DNA of 38,168 bases from Scatosoma sp045654025 (lineage in GTDB: Bacteria; Bacillota; Clostridia; Christensenellales; Borkfalkiaceae): the NCBI GenBank assembly GCA_045654025.1, contig JAZOMO010000038.1, positions 1-38,168 on the forward strand, given 5' to 3'. The notes below the pieces were generated by a model. The model saw only the letters and a list, made by a program, of their open reading frames with translations. It searched no databases and was not told the origin of the DNA. Within the stretch, counting starts at the first letter, position 1. Every line of letters starts with the position of its first letter. A program made the translations under genes and the position numbers. Shown here in pieces: positions 7,722 to 15,777 of this stretch.

Positions 7722-8699
7722 TTACAAAAGCTCAGCTATTAAAGTAGCCCTATCGCCTGCATAGAGATAAGCAGGAGGGATATCCAACGCCGTCTTGCAA
7801 CCAAAAACGCCCTCTTGGCTCAAACGGTACGTCGCCCTTGCGTATGCCACCAACACGGAAGCGGTAAATTCTGCGTTGCTATCCAGCTGCAAGCGGTATT
7901 CTACGACGTGCTTATGCTCGCCATTTGCACCCGTCGTGCCCGTGCGAATGACCAAACCGCCGTGCGGCAAGCCTGCGTGCTCGGTGTCCAGCTCCTCTTG
8001 CGAAATAAAGTGTACGGTGGTATCGTAATCGGCAAAATAGTTAGGCATTTCGACGATTTCGCGTTCGATTTTTTGTTTATCTGCCCCTTCTTTTGCTACA
8101 ACGTAGCAAACACGGATATGCTTATCACGGGTGGAGAGTTCAGGATTCCCCCCTGCGCGCACCGCAGAAAGAGCCTCGTCCTTAGGGATCGTGTACTGCT
8201 TTGCGTCCTGCACGCCGTCAATACGACGAATGGCGTCCGAATGTCCTTGGCTCACCCCTTTCCCCCAGAAGGTGTAGGTCTGTCCGCAAGGCAAGACGGA
8301 AAGGGCATAGGCACGCAGTATCGAGAACATACCAGGGTCCCAACCCACCGATACGGTAGCCGTTTTCTTCGCCGCCACCGCCGCCGCATCCACCGCCGCC
8401 ACGTGGGCAGGAATGTTTGCGTGCGTGTCAAAGCTGTCTACGACGTTGAAATGCTCGGCAAGCATCGGGGTTTGCCTCGGCAAGTCCGTCGAACTGCCGC
8501 CGCACAAAATCATCACGTCGATTTTATCCTTATACGCCCAAACGTCCTCTGCGGCGTACACGGGTACTCCCGTCACCGTCTTCACCGATGCAGGGTCACG
8601 GCGAGTGAATACACCCACCACTTCCATATCGGCGTTTTGACGGCAAGCAAGCTCTACCCCTCTGCCTAAATTTCCATATCCATAAATCGCTATCCGCAT
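7722..8699 (-). CDS. ddh: meso-diaminopimelate D-dehydrogenase
   Basis: A 325-residue NADP-dependent enzyme that makes meso-diaminopimelate directly from tetrahydrodipicolinate and ammonia in one step, supplying lysine and peptidoglycan synthesis. It has the Rossmann start MRIAIYGYGNLGRGVELA, the hinge CGGSSTDLPRQTP, the substrate-site segments DSFDTHANIP, SVGWDPGMFS and WGKGVSQGHSDAIRR, and the C-terminal TGANGEHKHVVEYRLQLDSN. Length is typical. A consensus promoter sits 40-70 nt upstream. It heads a likely operon with yitT and the BFD protein. Confidence 0.95.
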   Translation of the reverse strand: MRIAIYGYGNLGRGVELACRQNADMEVVGVFTRRDPASVKTVTGVPVYAAEDVWAYKDKIDVMILCGGSSTDLPRQTPMLAEHFNVVDSFDTHANIPAHVAAVDAAAVAAKKTATVSVGWDPGMFSILRAYALSVLPCGQTYTFWGKGVSQGHSDAIRRIDGVQDAKQYTIPKDEALSAVRAGGNPELSTRDKHIRVCYVVAKEGADKQKIEREIVEMPNYFADYDTTVHFISQEELDTEHAGLPHGGLVIRTGTTGANGEHKHVVEYRLQLDSNAEFTASVLVAYARATYRLSQEGVFGCKTALDIPPAYLYAGDRATLIAELL

Positions 8700-8741
8700 A
8701 TATATCGTCCTTTTTTATCACTGTATTAGATTTCACCTTGT

Positions 8742-8770
8742 ATTATAGCACAGAAAAAAAGATTTTTCAA
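8742..8770 (-). promoter_or_regulatory. Sigma-A promoter for ddh-yitT-bfd
   Basis: On the minus strand TTGAAA (8770-8765), 17 nt, TATAAT (8747-8742). The predicted start is near 8735, giving a leader of about 35 nt. Confidence 0.8.
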
Positions 8771-8796
8771 GCATTCCACGAAATTTTTACAAAAAA

Positions 8797-8822
8797 AAGA
8801 AGCAGGAATTTCCTGCTTCTTA
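8797..8822 (-). terminator. Intrinsic terminator of purA
   Basis: The perfect inverted repeat AAGAAGCAGGAA/TTCCTGCTTCTT is followed on the minus strand by a run of T. It ends purA and insulates the ddh promoter just beyond. Confidence 0.85.
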
Positions 8823-8848
8823 AATAGTTTACTATATATTATCACGCA

Positions 8849-10123
8849 TTAGAACATTTCGATGTAAGCATCACGCTCTGCACCGACGGAAACATACTTG
8901 ATTTTGCAGCCGCAAGCCTCTTCCAAGTAGCGGACGTAATCAAGTGCTTCCTTGGGCAAATCCTCGGGCTTTCTACACCAAGAAATGTCGCAATTCCAAC
9001 CCTTGACCGTCTTGAATACAGGCTTGCAATCGTCGAGAACGTCGATGAAGGGGAATTCGTGGATTTCCTTGCCATTCAGCTCGTACGCAACGCAAACCTC
9101 AATTTCTTCGTAGCCGGAGAGAATGTCCATCTTGGTGAGGGCAATCTCCGTTGCGCCCTGACAGCGGATACCGTAACGAGAAGCCACGATGTCGAAAGGA
9201 CCAACACGACGGGGTCTGCCCGTTGCTGCGCCGTACTCACCGCCGAGGTCACGCAAGAATTTTGCCTTTTCGCCGAAATATTCTGCCGTGAAAGGGCCTT
9301 CTCCTACGCAGGTCGAATACGCCTTCATGATACCAACTGAGTTCGTCAGTTGCAACTGAGGAACGCCTGCCCCGATGGGTGCGTAAGCCGCAATCGTCGA
9401 AGACGAGGACGTGTAGGGATGAATACCAAAGTCGATGTCACGCATCGCGCCAAGCTGAGCCTCGAACATGATGTCCTTGCCCTGCGCGTGCGCCTCGGTC
9501 AAATACAGACCAACGTCGCATACGTAAGGAGCAAGCTCCTTGCCGAATTCTTCAAAGTACGCGATGATGTCTTCCGTCTTTACCGCTTCTGCCTTGTAGC
9601 CGCCTACGACGGTCAAGTTCTTCCATTCCACGATGTCTGCAACGCGAGCGTACAGCTTTTCCGTATTCAAAAGCTCGCCCATACGGAATGCCTTTTTGTA
9701 GTATTTGTCCGCATAGACGGGCGCAATCCCACGACGGGTCGAACCGAATTTTTTACCAGCAAGTCTGTCCTCTTCCAAGCAGTCCTGCAATACGTTGTAC
9801 GGCATGGTGATCACCGCTCTGTCGGAAATCTTCAAATTGTCGGGGGTAATTTTAATCCCCGCTTCACGCAGACGAGCAATCTCGCCGCAGAGGTGTTTAA
9901 TGTCGATGACCATACCAGGGCCCATGACGTTGACAACCTCTTCACGCAGGATACCAGAGGGCAATAAGTTTAAAATAAACTTGCCACGTTTGTTGATAAC
10001 GGTGTGTCCTGCGTTGTTGCCGCCCTGATAACGGCAAACGACGTCAAATTTTTCCGAAAGCAAGTCTACCATTCTGCCCTTGCCTTCATCACCCCAGTTG
10101 ATTCCGCAAATCGAAGTAAGCAT
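8849..10123 (-). CDS. purA: Adenylosuccinate synthetase
   Basis: A 424-residue GTP-dependent enzyme that condenses IMP with aspartate, the first committed step from IMP to AMP. It has the N-terminal nucleotide loop GDEGKGRMVD, the catalytic segment GGNNAGHTV, GSTRRGIAPVYADK for IMP binding, and TGRPRRVGPFD and the C-terminal SVGAERDAYIEMF. Length and order match the family. GGAAGGAG lies 6 nt before the ATG. It is transcribed alone, from its own promoter with a structured leader. The companion lyase PurB is not in the window. Confidence 0.97.
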   Translation of the reverse strand: MLTSICGINWGDEGKGRMVDLLSEKFDVVCRYQGGNNAGHTVINKRGKFILNLLPSGILREEVVNVMGPGMVIDIKHLCGEIARLREAGIKITPDNLKISDRAVITMPYNVLQDCLEEDRLAGKKFGSTRRGIAPVYADKYYKKAFRMGELLNTEKLYARVADIVEWKNLTVVGGYKAEAVKTEDIIAYFEEFGKELAPYVCDVGLYLTEAHAQGKDIMFEAQLGAMRDIDFGIHPYTSSSSTIAAYAPIGAGVPQLQLTNSVGIMKAYSTCVGEGPFTAEYFGEKAKFLRDLGGEYGAATGRPRRVGPFDIVASRYGIRCQGATEIALTKMDILSGYEEIEVCVAYELNGKEIHEFPFIDVLDDCKPVFKTVKGWNCDISWCRKPEDLPKEALDYVRYLEEACGCKIKYVSVGAERDAYIEMF

Positions 10124-10143
10124 ATCGTTCTCCTTCCGCGCCC

Positions 10144-10236
10144 GTTGTCATCCAAAGAGCGCCGCTGTTTTTTACGTATTTCTGACAACCGAGCAAAAAA
10201 ATAAGCACTTTTTCGCCGCAAAGTGAAAAAATGCTT
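10144..10236 (-). promoter_or_regulatory. Structured purA leader with terminator-like hairpin
   Basis: Close to the predicted transcript start, a 12-bp stem (10236-10225 with 10214-10203, one G-U pair, 10-nt loop) is followed on the minus strand by ATTTTTTT at about 10202-10195. This has the form of an intrinsic terminator inside the purA leader. Further down, GTTGTCA (10189-10183) can pair with TGACAAC (10150-10144), enclosing AGCGGCGCT, just before the ribosome binding site. I do not recognise a known riboswitch class. Confidence 0.5.
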
Positions 10237-10252
10237 TCTCAAGTTGCAACTT

Positions 10253-10281
10253 ATGATAGCATATTTTTTTCATTCTGTCAA
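10253..10281 (-). promoter_or_regulatory. Sigma-A promoter for purA
   Basis: On the minus strand TTGACA (10281-10276), 17 nt, TATCAT (10258-10253). The predicted start near 10246 places a terminator-like hairpin almost at the 5' end of the transcript. Confidence 0.8.
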
Positions 10282-10333
10282 CCCAAAGCGCCCCTTTTCG
10301 AGAGAAATCTACAAAAGATTTTTTTATTTCTCC

Positions 10334-10362
10334 TTGACAAATACCCTCAAAAGGGGTAAAAT
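10334..10362 (+). promoter_or_regulatory. Sigma-A promoter for the Nudix gene
   Basis: TTGACA (10334-10339), 17 nt, TAAAAT (10357-10362). The spacer includes CCCTCAAAAGGGG, a small inverted repeat that could bind a regulator. Confidence 0.8.
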
Positions 10363-10409
10363 GTCTTTAGATAAGGATTGAAATTTCGTGTAATTTAAGG
10401 GGAAAAAGT

Positions 10410-10904
10410 ATGTATTGCAGAAACTGTGGGGAGAAATTAGCTCTCCGATTTTGTGAAAACGAGGGGTTAATCCCCTATTGCAACCGTTGCGAAAACTACA
10501 TGTTTCCGCAATTTTCCGTGGCGGTGTCCATGGTGGTCGTCAACCGCACTCAGGACAAAATCCTGCTGGCAAAACACGCGGAAGACGAGGATTTTATCCT
10601 CTTTGCAGGCTACGTGAAGAAGGGAGAGAACGCAGAAAAAACCGTGCCGAGAGAAATCAAAGAGGAGCTTGGCTTGGACGTCGTCAAAACCAAGTACACC
10701 TTCTCCCGATACTATGAGCCCAAGGATATTTTGATGCTTAATTTCATCGTCGTCGTAGACGAAAATAAGCCCATTAAGTTAAACGAGGAAATCGCCGAGG
10801 CGCGCTGGTGCACCCACGAGGAAGCGCTAGCGCTCATTCGCAAGGGCACGACCGCAGAACAATTTTTGCTGGGCGCCGTCAAGGAACTGAAAAGGAAAAT
10901 TTAA
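10410..10904 (+). CDS. Nudix hydrolase with N-terminal zinc ribbon (NudC-like)
   Basis: A 164-residue protein with a zinc ribbon (CRNCG near residue 3 and CNRC near residue 24) joined to a Nudix domain. The Nudix box is complete: G-YVKKG-E, seven residues, REIKEELGL, near residues 70-92, giving the metal-binding glutamates. The pairing of ribbon and Nudix fold resembles NADH pyrophosphatase NudC, but the larger NudC N-terminal domain is missing and the NudC-specific SQPWPFPxS motif is replaced by MFPQFSVAVSMVV, so the substrate is unknown. It stands alone between its own promoter and a terminator. Confidence 0.85.
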   Translation: MYCRNCGEKLALRFCENEGLIPYCNRCENYMFPQFSVAVSMVVVNRTQDKILLAKHAEDEDFILFAGYVKKGENAEKTVPREIKEELGLDVVKTKYTFSRYYEPKDILMLNFIVVVDENKPIKLNEEIAEARWCTHEEALALIRKGTTAEQFLLGAVKELKRKI

Positions 10905-10907
10905 CAA

Positions 10908-10941
10908 AAAGAGCCTTTCGCAACGGAAGGGCTCTTTTTTA
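10908..10941. terminator. Bidirectional intrinsic terminator between Nudix and PTS genes
   Basis: AAGAGCCTTTC and GGAAGGGCTCTT form a stem followed by TTTTT on the plus strand and a T run on the minus strand. It serves both converging genes. Confidence 0.85.
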
Positions 10942-10950
10942 TTCAAACAC

Positions 10951-12060
10951 TCAATCGGCAAGTTTCATGTCCCCTTGTTTGATCCAACCCTTGGCGCGCA
11001 TGAATTCGGAAATGCCTAAATTCAATGCGGCAGGCAGGACGAACATCAAAAGGATAATCCCTACAATCCCAAGCGGTGTCATCGGCGTAGACGCGAAGAG
11101 GTCGAATACCCCGACGAGCCCACTCGTGCCCATACCGCCGCCCGACGCGCCGCATTTTAAGCCGAATACGCAGGTCGCAAGCGGGCCACAAATCGCACTG
11201 GATACGACCATGGGTAGCATGATTATCGGCTTTTTCATAACGTTGGGGATTTGCAGCATACTCGTGCCTATCCCCTGCGAAACCAAACCGCTGACCCCGT
11301 TTTCACGGAAGCTAGCCACCGCAAAGCCTATCATATGGCAGGCGCACCCTACCGTCGCCGCGGCACCTGCCAGCAACATCGCATCCGATTCGTTGCCCAA
11401 AGCAAACGACAGCCATATTGCCGCCGACGAAGTCGGCATCGTCAACAAAATACCCATTGAAACGGCGATGATAACGCCCATGAAGAAGGGGGTGATTTCC
11501 GTCGCTTTTTCAATGCCGTAACCAAGCAATTTTACTCCCTCGATGAACGGAAACGCAACGAATACTCCCACAAACGCCAGCGCCATTACCCCTAAGGGAA
11601 TAAGGATAATATCCAGCTTGGTCTTGCCTGCGTACAGAGAAACGAGCTCGATGCACAGCATCACGACGACGTACGCGCCGATGGGATTGCCAGGCGTGCC
11701 CAACGTCAAAGCGTTAAAAGTCGTCGCCGCCCCGATCATCAATCTATCCGCAAACGCGCCGACCATGCCAGCAACCGCCGCAGAAAAAATAAGTAACTTA
11801 TTTTTTCCAAGGGCGTACGCAATCCCCACGCCGATACCAGCGCCCATCAGGGATTTTGCAATATTCGCTATGTACAGCAAGGTGTTGCCAACGTAGTTGT
11901 CGCCTAGCCAGCCTGCAATTTGTCCTAAAATCGTGCCCGCAATCAGGGTGACAAACAAGCCCTGCGCCATACCCGAAAACGCCGTGATGAAAAAGCGTTT
12001 AGGCAACGCTTTTAAATACGCCAAGACGGCATTTTGTTTTTTCTCATTCACCGTTTCCAT
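10951..12060 (-). CDS. PTS EIIC-like membrane protein, PfoR family
   Basis: A 369-residue polytopic membrane protein resembling the PTS_EIIC_2 group, whose named member is PfoR of Clostridium perfringens. It has about ten hydrophobic segments rich in Gly and Ala, such as FSGMAQGLFVTLIAGTILG, and conserved blocks TLGTPGNPIGAY, MPTSSAAIW, GCACHMIGFAVAS, VSQGIGTSMLQIPN and GMGTSGLVG. In the phosphotransferase system IIC is the sugar channel, but no IIA or IIB component is encoded nearby, so it may act with partners elsewhere or as a sensor. PfoR itself was named for an effect on toxin expression, so function should not be taken as sugar transport by default. Confidence 0.82.
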   Translation of the reverse strand: METVNEKKQNAVLAYLKALPKRFFITAFSGMAQGLFVTLIAGTILGQIAGWLGDNYVGNTLLYIANIAKSLMGAGIGVGIAYALGKNKLLIFSAAVAGMVGAFADRLMIGAATTFNALTLGTPGNPIGAYVVVMLCIELVSLYAGKTKLDIILIPLGVMALAFVGVFVAFPFIEGVKLLGYGIEKATEITPFFMGVIIAVSMGILLTMPTSSAAIWLSFALGNESDAMLLAGAAATVGCACHMIGFAVASFRENGVSGLVSQGIGTSMLQIPNVMKKPIIMLPMVVSSAICGPLATCVFGLKCGASGGGMGTSGLVGVFDLFASTPMTPLGIVGIILLMFVLPAALNLGISEFMRAKGWIKQGDMKLAD

Positions 12061-12091
12061 AGCCCTTTACGCTCCTTATGAATATATTTTT

Positions 12092-12120
12092 ATTATACTC
12101 TACTCTTAGAAAAAAGGCAA
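12092..12120 (-). promoter_or_regulatory. Sigma-A promoter for the PfoR-like gene
   Basis: On the minus strand TTGCCT (12120-12115), 17 nt, TATAAT (12097-12092), ending 31 nt before the start codon. Confidence 0.7.
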
Positions 12121-12145
12121 GGATATAGGAAAACTTTTTATAAAA

Positions 12146-12172
12146 AAACTCCGCCCAAGCGGACGGAGCTTT
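12146..12172 (-). terminator. Intrinsic terminator of the DUF1540 gene
   Basis: On the minus strand AGCTCCGTCCGC pairs with GGGCGGAGT around a short TTG loop and is followed by TTTTTTTA. Confidence 0.75.
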
Positions 12173-12193
12173 CTTTTCGCCGTAGCTACGAGC

Positions 12194-12358
12194 TTATTTT
12201 CTTTCGTAGCTATCACAGCAGGTACACTTATCTGCATCACAATCGCAGGTATTCCCTACGTGAATAGTAGAAAGGGTACAGTTCTTGCCGTTGTAATTAT
12301 AACGGCAACCGGTCACGTTGCAACCAACGCCTTTGTTTACAGTTCTTTCAATCATCAT
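12194..12358 (-). CDS. DUF1540 domain small cysteine-rich protein
   Basis: A 54-residue protein, too short for many gene finders. It reads MMIERTVNKGVGCNVTGC, then YNYNGKNCTLSTIHVG and CDCDADKCTCCDSYERK. The CNVTGCRYN start and the later cysteine cluster match DUF1540 proteins, which are common in spore-forming Firmicutes and have no proven function; eight cysteines suggest metal binding. Two consecutive ATGs are possible starts; GGAGG lies just upstream of both. It stands alone with its own terminator. Confidence 0.85.
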   Translation of the reverse strand: MMIERTVNKGVGCNVTGCRYNYNGKNCTLSTIHVGNTCDCDADKCTCCDSYERK

Positions 12359-12432
12359 CGTTGTCCTCCTTATAATTTAGCAGTTTCAAACCAAACGGCT
12401 AACAATAGTATTCCCAAAGCTTCAATATTTTA

Positions 12433-12461
12433 TTGACTTTTTTGAAAATTTACGCTAAAAT
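12433..12461 (+). promoter_or_regulatory. Sigma-A promoter for rplI
   Basis: TTGACT (12433-12438), 17 nt, TAAAAT (12456-12461). The start codon lies 33 nt downstream after AAAGGAG. Confidence 0.8.
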
Positions 12462-12494
12462 AAAGAAAATGAATAGACAAAGGAGCTTAAATAT

Positions 12495-12935
12495 ATGAAA
12501 GTTATCTTGAAAGCAGACGTAAAAGGTAGCGGTAAAAAGGGCGATATCATCGAGGTATCGGACGGCTACGGAAAGAACTTTTTGATTAAAAAAGGCTTGG
12601 CGGAAATCGCAACCGCAAGCGGCATCAACGAAGCAAACCAGAAAAAGGCGGCGGCCGCTTTCCACAAAGCAGAAGAATTGAAGGCTCAGCAGGCGTTGGC
12701 GGCGGCGCTCAACGGCAAGACGGTCGTTGTAAAAATCAAGGTGAGCGAGAACGGTAAGGTGTTCGGCTCTATCACCTCCCAGCACGTGGCGCAGGCGCTC
12801 TTTGAAATGGGCTTTGACATCGATAAGCGTAAGATTAAGATGGAAGCAAGCAAGACGCTTGGTTCGTTCCCTGCGGAAATCCGCTTGATGGAAAACGTGT
12901 CGGCGAAAATCACCGTCAGCGTAGAGGCGTTATAA
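12495..12935 (+). CDS. rplI: 50S ribosomal protein L9
   Basis: A 146-residue ribosomal protein of the large subunit that binds 23S rRNA near the L1 stalk. The N-terminal domain MKVILKADVKGSGKKGDIIE, then SDGYGKNFLIKKGLA, a long Ala/Lys/Glu helix (about residues 45-75), and a C-terminal domain with GKVFGSITSQHVAQAL are all standard. Its usual neighbours (rpsF, ssb, rpsR, dnaB, a DHH phosphodiesterase) are absent; it is followed by a yitT gene after 39 nt. AAAGGAG sets the start. Confidence 0.97.
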   Translation: MKVILKADVKGSGKKGDIIEVSDGYGKNFLIKKGLAEIATASGINEANQKKAAAAFHKAEELKAQQALAAALNGKTVVVKIKVSENGKVFGSITSQHVAQALFEMGFDIDKRKIKMEASKTLGSFPAEIRLMENVSAKITVSVEAL

Positions 12936-12974
12936 TTGGCGCACCACCAACTATTATAATTTAAGGATAAACTT

Positions 12975-13949
12975 ATGGAACAAAACGAAATAACACAATC
13001 GACCGCAACAGAAGCGCAGGTAGCACCCCCTCCTAGGCATCATAGAAAGCCTAGCCCTACTATGCAATGGGTGTATAGCATCTTGGGCACAATGCTCTCT
13101 TCGCTGCTGATCGCGTTTGCGGCGTTCTCGTTGATTTCCCCCAACGAATTTACCGTTGGCGGTATCTCTGGTATCACGATTTTGTTGGAGGCGGCAACGG
13201 GACTTCCCAAAAGTTATAGCACTTTATTCTTGAACGCGCCCCTCATTATCCTCGCTTTCTTCTTTGTAAAGAAGAAGTTTGCCATTATGTCCACCGCAAA
13301 CATTTTGTTTCAGGTGCTTTGGCTGACGTTGTTTGAAAACTTCTTACCCGACAGTTTCAAGATTGTCTTCGAGGGAAATGCAGAAAAAATCTTTGCCGCT
13401 ATTGCGGCGGCGCTTTGCTTTGGTACGGCGCTGGTCATCGCATTCAAGTCCGGTGGTAGCACGGGCGGCGGCGATATTTTGGCGGTTATGATTCAAAAGA
13501 AGATGGCGGCAAACAGTATCGCATGGATTTTGTTTGCTATCAATACCGCCGTTATCAGCGCATCCTTCTTCGTATTCTATGATGCGGAAGCAACGATCGC
13601 AGTCAACCTTTTGCCCGTTATGCTCTCCGTCTTTGAGGAGTTCTTAATCAGCAAAACCATCGAAGCGTTGAACAACGGCTTCCAGTCTGCAATCGAATTT
13701 AGAATTATCACCGACAAACCCGAAGAGCTGGCAGAGGCTTTAATGAAAGAGCTCAGCCGAGGCGCAACCTCTATCCCTGCAAAGGGTATGTATACGAAGG
13801 TTGACCATTCCATGCTCGTATGCGTCATCAGCCGTAGACAAGTGGCTGCCCTCAAGCGCGTTATGCACGAGGTTGACCCCAACGCTTTCGCCGTGATGAG
13901 CCACGTTTCGCAGGTACTGGGACTTGGTTTCTATTCTGCTGAAAACTAA
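12975..13949 (+). CDS. YitT family membrane protein (second copy)
   Basis: A 324-residue integral membrane protein with a 30-residue polar, Pro- and His-rich N-terminal tail before the first hydrophobic segment. Signatures are NEFTVGGISGITILLEAATG, FKSGGSTGGGDILAVMIQKK and a C-terminal DUF2179 domain starting near IEFRIITDKPEELAEALM. Function of the family is not established. It differs clearly in sequence from the copy at 6711-7700, so this is an old paralogue rather than a recent duplication. It follows rplI closely and is probably co-transcribed. Confidence 0.92.
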   Translation: MEQNEITQSTATEAQVAPPPRHHRKPSPTMQWVYSILGTMLSSLLIAFAAFSLISPNEFTVGGISGITILLEAATGLPKSYSTLFLNAPLIILAFFFVKKKFAIMSTANILFQVLWLTLFENFLPDSFKIVFEGNAEKIFAAIAAALCFGTALVIAFKSGGSTGGGDILAVMIQKKMAANSIAWILFAINTAVISASFFVFYDAEATIAVNLLPVMLSVFEEFLISKTIEALNNGFQSAIEFRIITDKPEELAEALMKELSRGATSIPAKGMYTKVDHSMLVCVISRRQVAALKRVMHEVDPNAFAVMSHVSQVLGLGFYSAEN

Positions 13950-14042
13950 TCAAAACGCAGTATTGCGCCGAATTTTGTACGCCGTATTTGTAGGCTTTTT
14001 GACAAAATACGACCAAAACCGATACTTTTTTAAAATTACCTA

Positions 14043-14071
14043 TTGACAATTTTTGGGAAATAGGCTATAAT
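14043..14071 (+). promoter_or_regulatory. Sigma-A promoter for the HU gene
   Basis: TTGACA (14043-14048), 17 nt, TATAAT (14066-14071): a full consensus promoter, fitting a highly expressed gene. The leader is about 50 nt. Confidence 0.88.
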
Positions 14072-14128
14072 AAGTACAAGCTATGGAAATACTTTGATAG
14101 CAAATAAAATAAAAGGGGATAAACTCTT

Positions 14129-14401
14129 ATGAACAAAGGCGAATTGATGAAAGCAGCGGCACAGAAAGCAGATTTTTCTGTAAAGGATATTTCGATTGCA
14201 TACGACGCATTGCTCGATAGCATTACGGAAGCATTGAAGAAAGGCGAAAAAGTACAACTCGTTGGCCTCGGCACCATCGAAGTGAAAGAGGTTGCGGCTA
14301 AGACCGGTATCAACCCCAAGACGAAAGAAGCGGTTGAAATCCCTGCTTGCAAAAAGCCCGTGATGAAATTCGGCAAGGCTTACAAAGATCTGTTTAACTA
14401 A
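14129..14401 (+). CDS. hup: HU family DNA-binding protein
   Basis: A 90-residue histone-like nucleoid protein that bends DNA non-specifically as a dimer. It has the N-terminal helices MNKGELMKAAAQKADFSVKD, the turn KGEKVQLVGLGTIEV, the beta-arm INPKTKEAVEIPACKKP and the ending FGKAYKDLFN. The usual arm motif GRNPxTGE is varied here to GINPKTKEAVEIP. It has its own strong promoter and terminator. Confidence 0.95.
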   Translation: MNKGELMKAAAQKADFSVKDISIAYDALLDSITEALKKGEKVQLVGLGTIEVKEVAAKTGINPKTKEAVEIPACKKPVMKFGKAYKDLFN

Positions 14402-14417
14402 TCACAAACACATAAAA

Positions 14418-14447
14418 ACGCTCTGCTTAGCGCAGAGCGTTTTTTTG
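14418..14447. terminator. Intrinsic terminator between HU and the HAD gene
   Basis: ACGCTCTGC, TTAGC loop, GCAGAGCGT, then seven T. The preceding A run makes it usable for the converging minus-strand gene as well. Confidence 0.88.
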
Positions 14448-14451
14448 TTTT

Positions 14452-15102
14452 TTACAGTAATTGTTGCAATTCCTCTATCGTAGATACTAAATGGGTTGCG
14501 CCGTTTTGGACTAAAAACTCCCTATCCTTGAAACCCCAGGTCGCGGAAATACACGGTATTCCTGCGTTTTTCGCCGTCTGAATATCCACCTCGGAATCCC
14601 CTACGTACACGGTATCAGCAGGCTCCGCCGAAAGAATACGCATCGCCTCAAAAACGCTGTCCGGAGCGGGCTTTTTGCGTACGCCGCCCTCCTCGTTTTC
14701 TCCGATAGCAACGTCGATACAACCGCCGAAATACGCCTTGCAAAGTCCCTTGGTCGCAAAGTCTACTTTGTTGGACACTACGCCGATTTTTCTCCCCTCG
14801 GCTTTCAGCGCCGAGAGCATCTCCATCACCCCGTCGTACGGACGGGTCTTGTGCTGACAATGCGCCGAGTAATATTCCTTAAAGTCGCAGAGCATTCTTT
14901 CAGCATCCACCTCGCACGCCCTCTGCTTTGCCGCACGAGCAAGCAACAAGACGATACCGTTACCGATATACCCTCTCACCTCTTCACGGGTGCAGGCAGG
15001 CAAGCCTTGCCCTTCCAGGGCAAAATTGACGGCATCGGTCAAATCGTCCAGTGTATCGAGCAGCGTTCCGTCCAAGTCGAACAATACAGCAGAATACCTC
15101 AT
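14452..15102 (-). CDS. HAD family hydrolase, phosphoglycolate phosphatase-like
   Basis: A 216-residue HAD phosphatase. Motif I is FDLDGTLLDT with the nucleophile Asp9 and acid/base Asp11; motif II is VVSNK; a KKPAPD lysine forms motif III; motif IV is YVGDSEVDIQTAKNAG. A helical cap lies between motif I and II. The sequence is closest to Gph, which removes 2-phosphoglycolate arising from DNA end repair, but HAD specificity cannot be read reliably; PpaX-type pyrophosphatase is possible. Its start overlaps the stop of the response regulator by 4 bp, so it is the last gene of the radC operon. Confidence 0.88.
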   Translation of the reverse strand: MRYSAVLFDLDGTLLDTLDDLTDAVNFALEGQGLPACTREEVRGYIGNGIVLLLARAAKQRACEVDAERMLCDFKEYYSAHCQHKTRPYDGVMEMLSALKAEGRKIGVVSNKVDFATKGLCKAYFGGCIDVAIGENEEGGVRKKPAPDSVFEAMRILSAEPADTVYVGDSEVDIQTAKNAGIPCISATWGFKDREFLVQNGATHLVSTIEELQQLL

Positions 15103-15743
15103 AATGCCTGACCTATTGCGCGAATAGCATCCTGACGGTTCTCGCTGTCCGTCTTAATATAGATAGAGGAAATATAGTTTCTCGTCGTACCCTCCGTCAA
15201 TTTAAGAGCCGCAGAAATCTGTCGGTTGGTAAACCCCTCGTACATCATCAAGGCAATCTCCACCTCTCTATCAGACATGCCGAAGGCACGCTTCATTTTT
15301 ATCTCTCTGTCCGCCGCAACGTCCTTCGCCGCCGAAGCAATACGCCTTGCGATTTTTGCAGGCAAAATGGTATCTCCCTCGTGCGCATTCTTGACCGCGT
15401 TGATGAGAGAAGCCGCGCTGATATCCTTCAAAAGGTAGCCGCTTGCCCCGTTGTTGATGGCGTTTAAAATATAATCGCTGTCGTCAAAAGTCGTCAAAAT
15501 GACCACCTTCGTATTCGGGTATTCCGTCTTGATTCGTTGCGTAGCAACGACCCCGTTCATATTCGGCATACGAATGTCTAGCAGCACGACGTCCGCCGCA
15601 TTTTTCGCCAAACAATCTAGCGCCTCCAAACCGTCACCGGCAAGACCTATGACCTCTAAACAAGGATCCGTTTCCAAAATCCCACAAATCTCTTTTGCCA
15701 GCACCTCTTGGTCGTCCACGACCAATACTTTTATCTTTTCCAT
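15099..15743 (-). CDS. NarL/LuxR-type response regulator
   Basis: A 214-residue two-component response regulator. The receiver domain (1-120) has the acidic pair VVDDQE, phosphoacceptor Asp56 in VVLLDIRMPN, the Thr of VVILTTFDD, and the Lys of GYLLKDIS. The C-terminal LuxR helix-turn-helix (about 147-205) contains MSDREVEIALMMYEGFTNRQ and AALKLTEGTTRNYISSIY. It would be phosphorylated by the kinase encoded 34 nt upstream and act as a transcription factor; its targets are not visible. Confidence 0.95.
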   Translation of the reverse strand: MEKIKVLVVDDQEVLAKEICGILETDPCLEVIGLAGDGLEALDCLAKNAADVVLLDIRMPNMNGVVATQRIKTEYPNTKVVILTTFDDSDYILNAINNGASGYLLKDISAASLINAVKNAHEGDTILPAKIARRIASAAKDVAADREIKMKRAFGMSDREVEIALMMYEGFTNRQISAALKLTEGTTRNYISSIYIKTDSENRQDAIRAIGQAL

Positions 15744-15777
15744 AACAGCCTCTTTTTCTTTCGATTATCTCCGTTCA

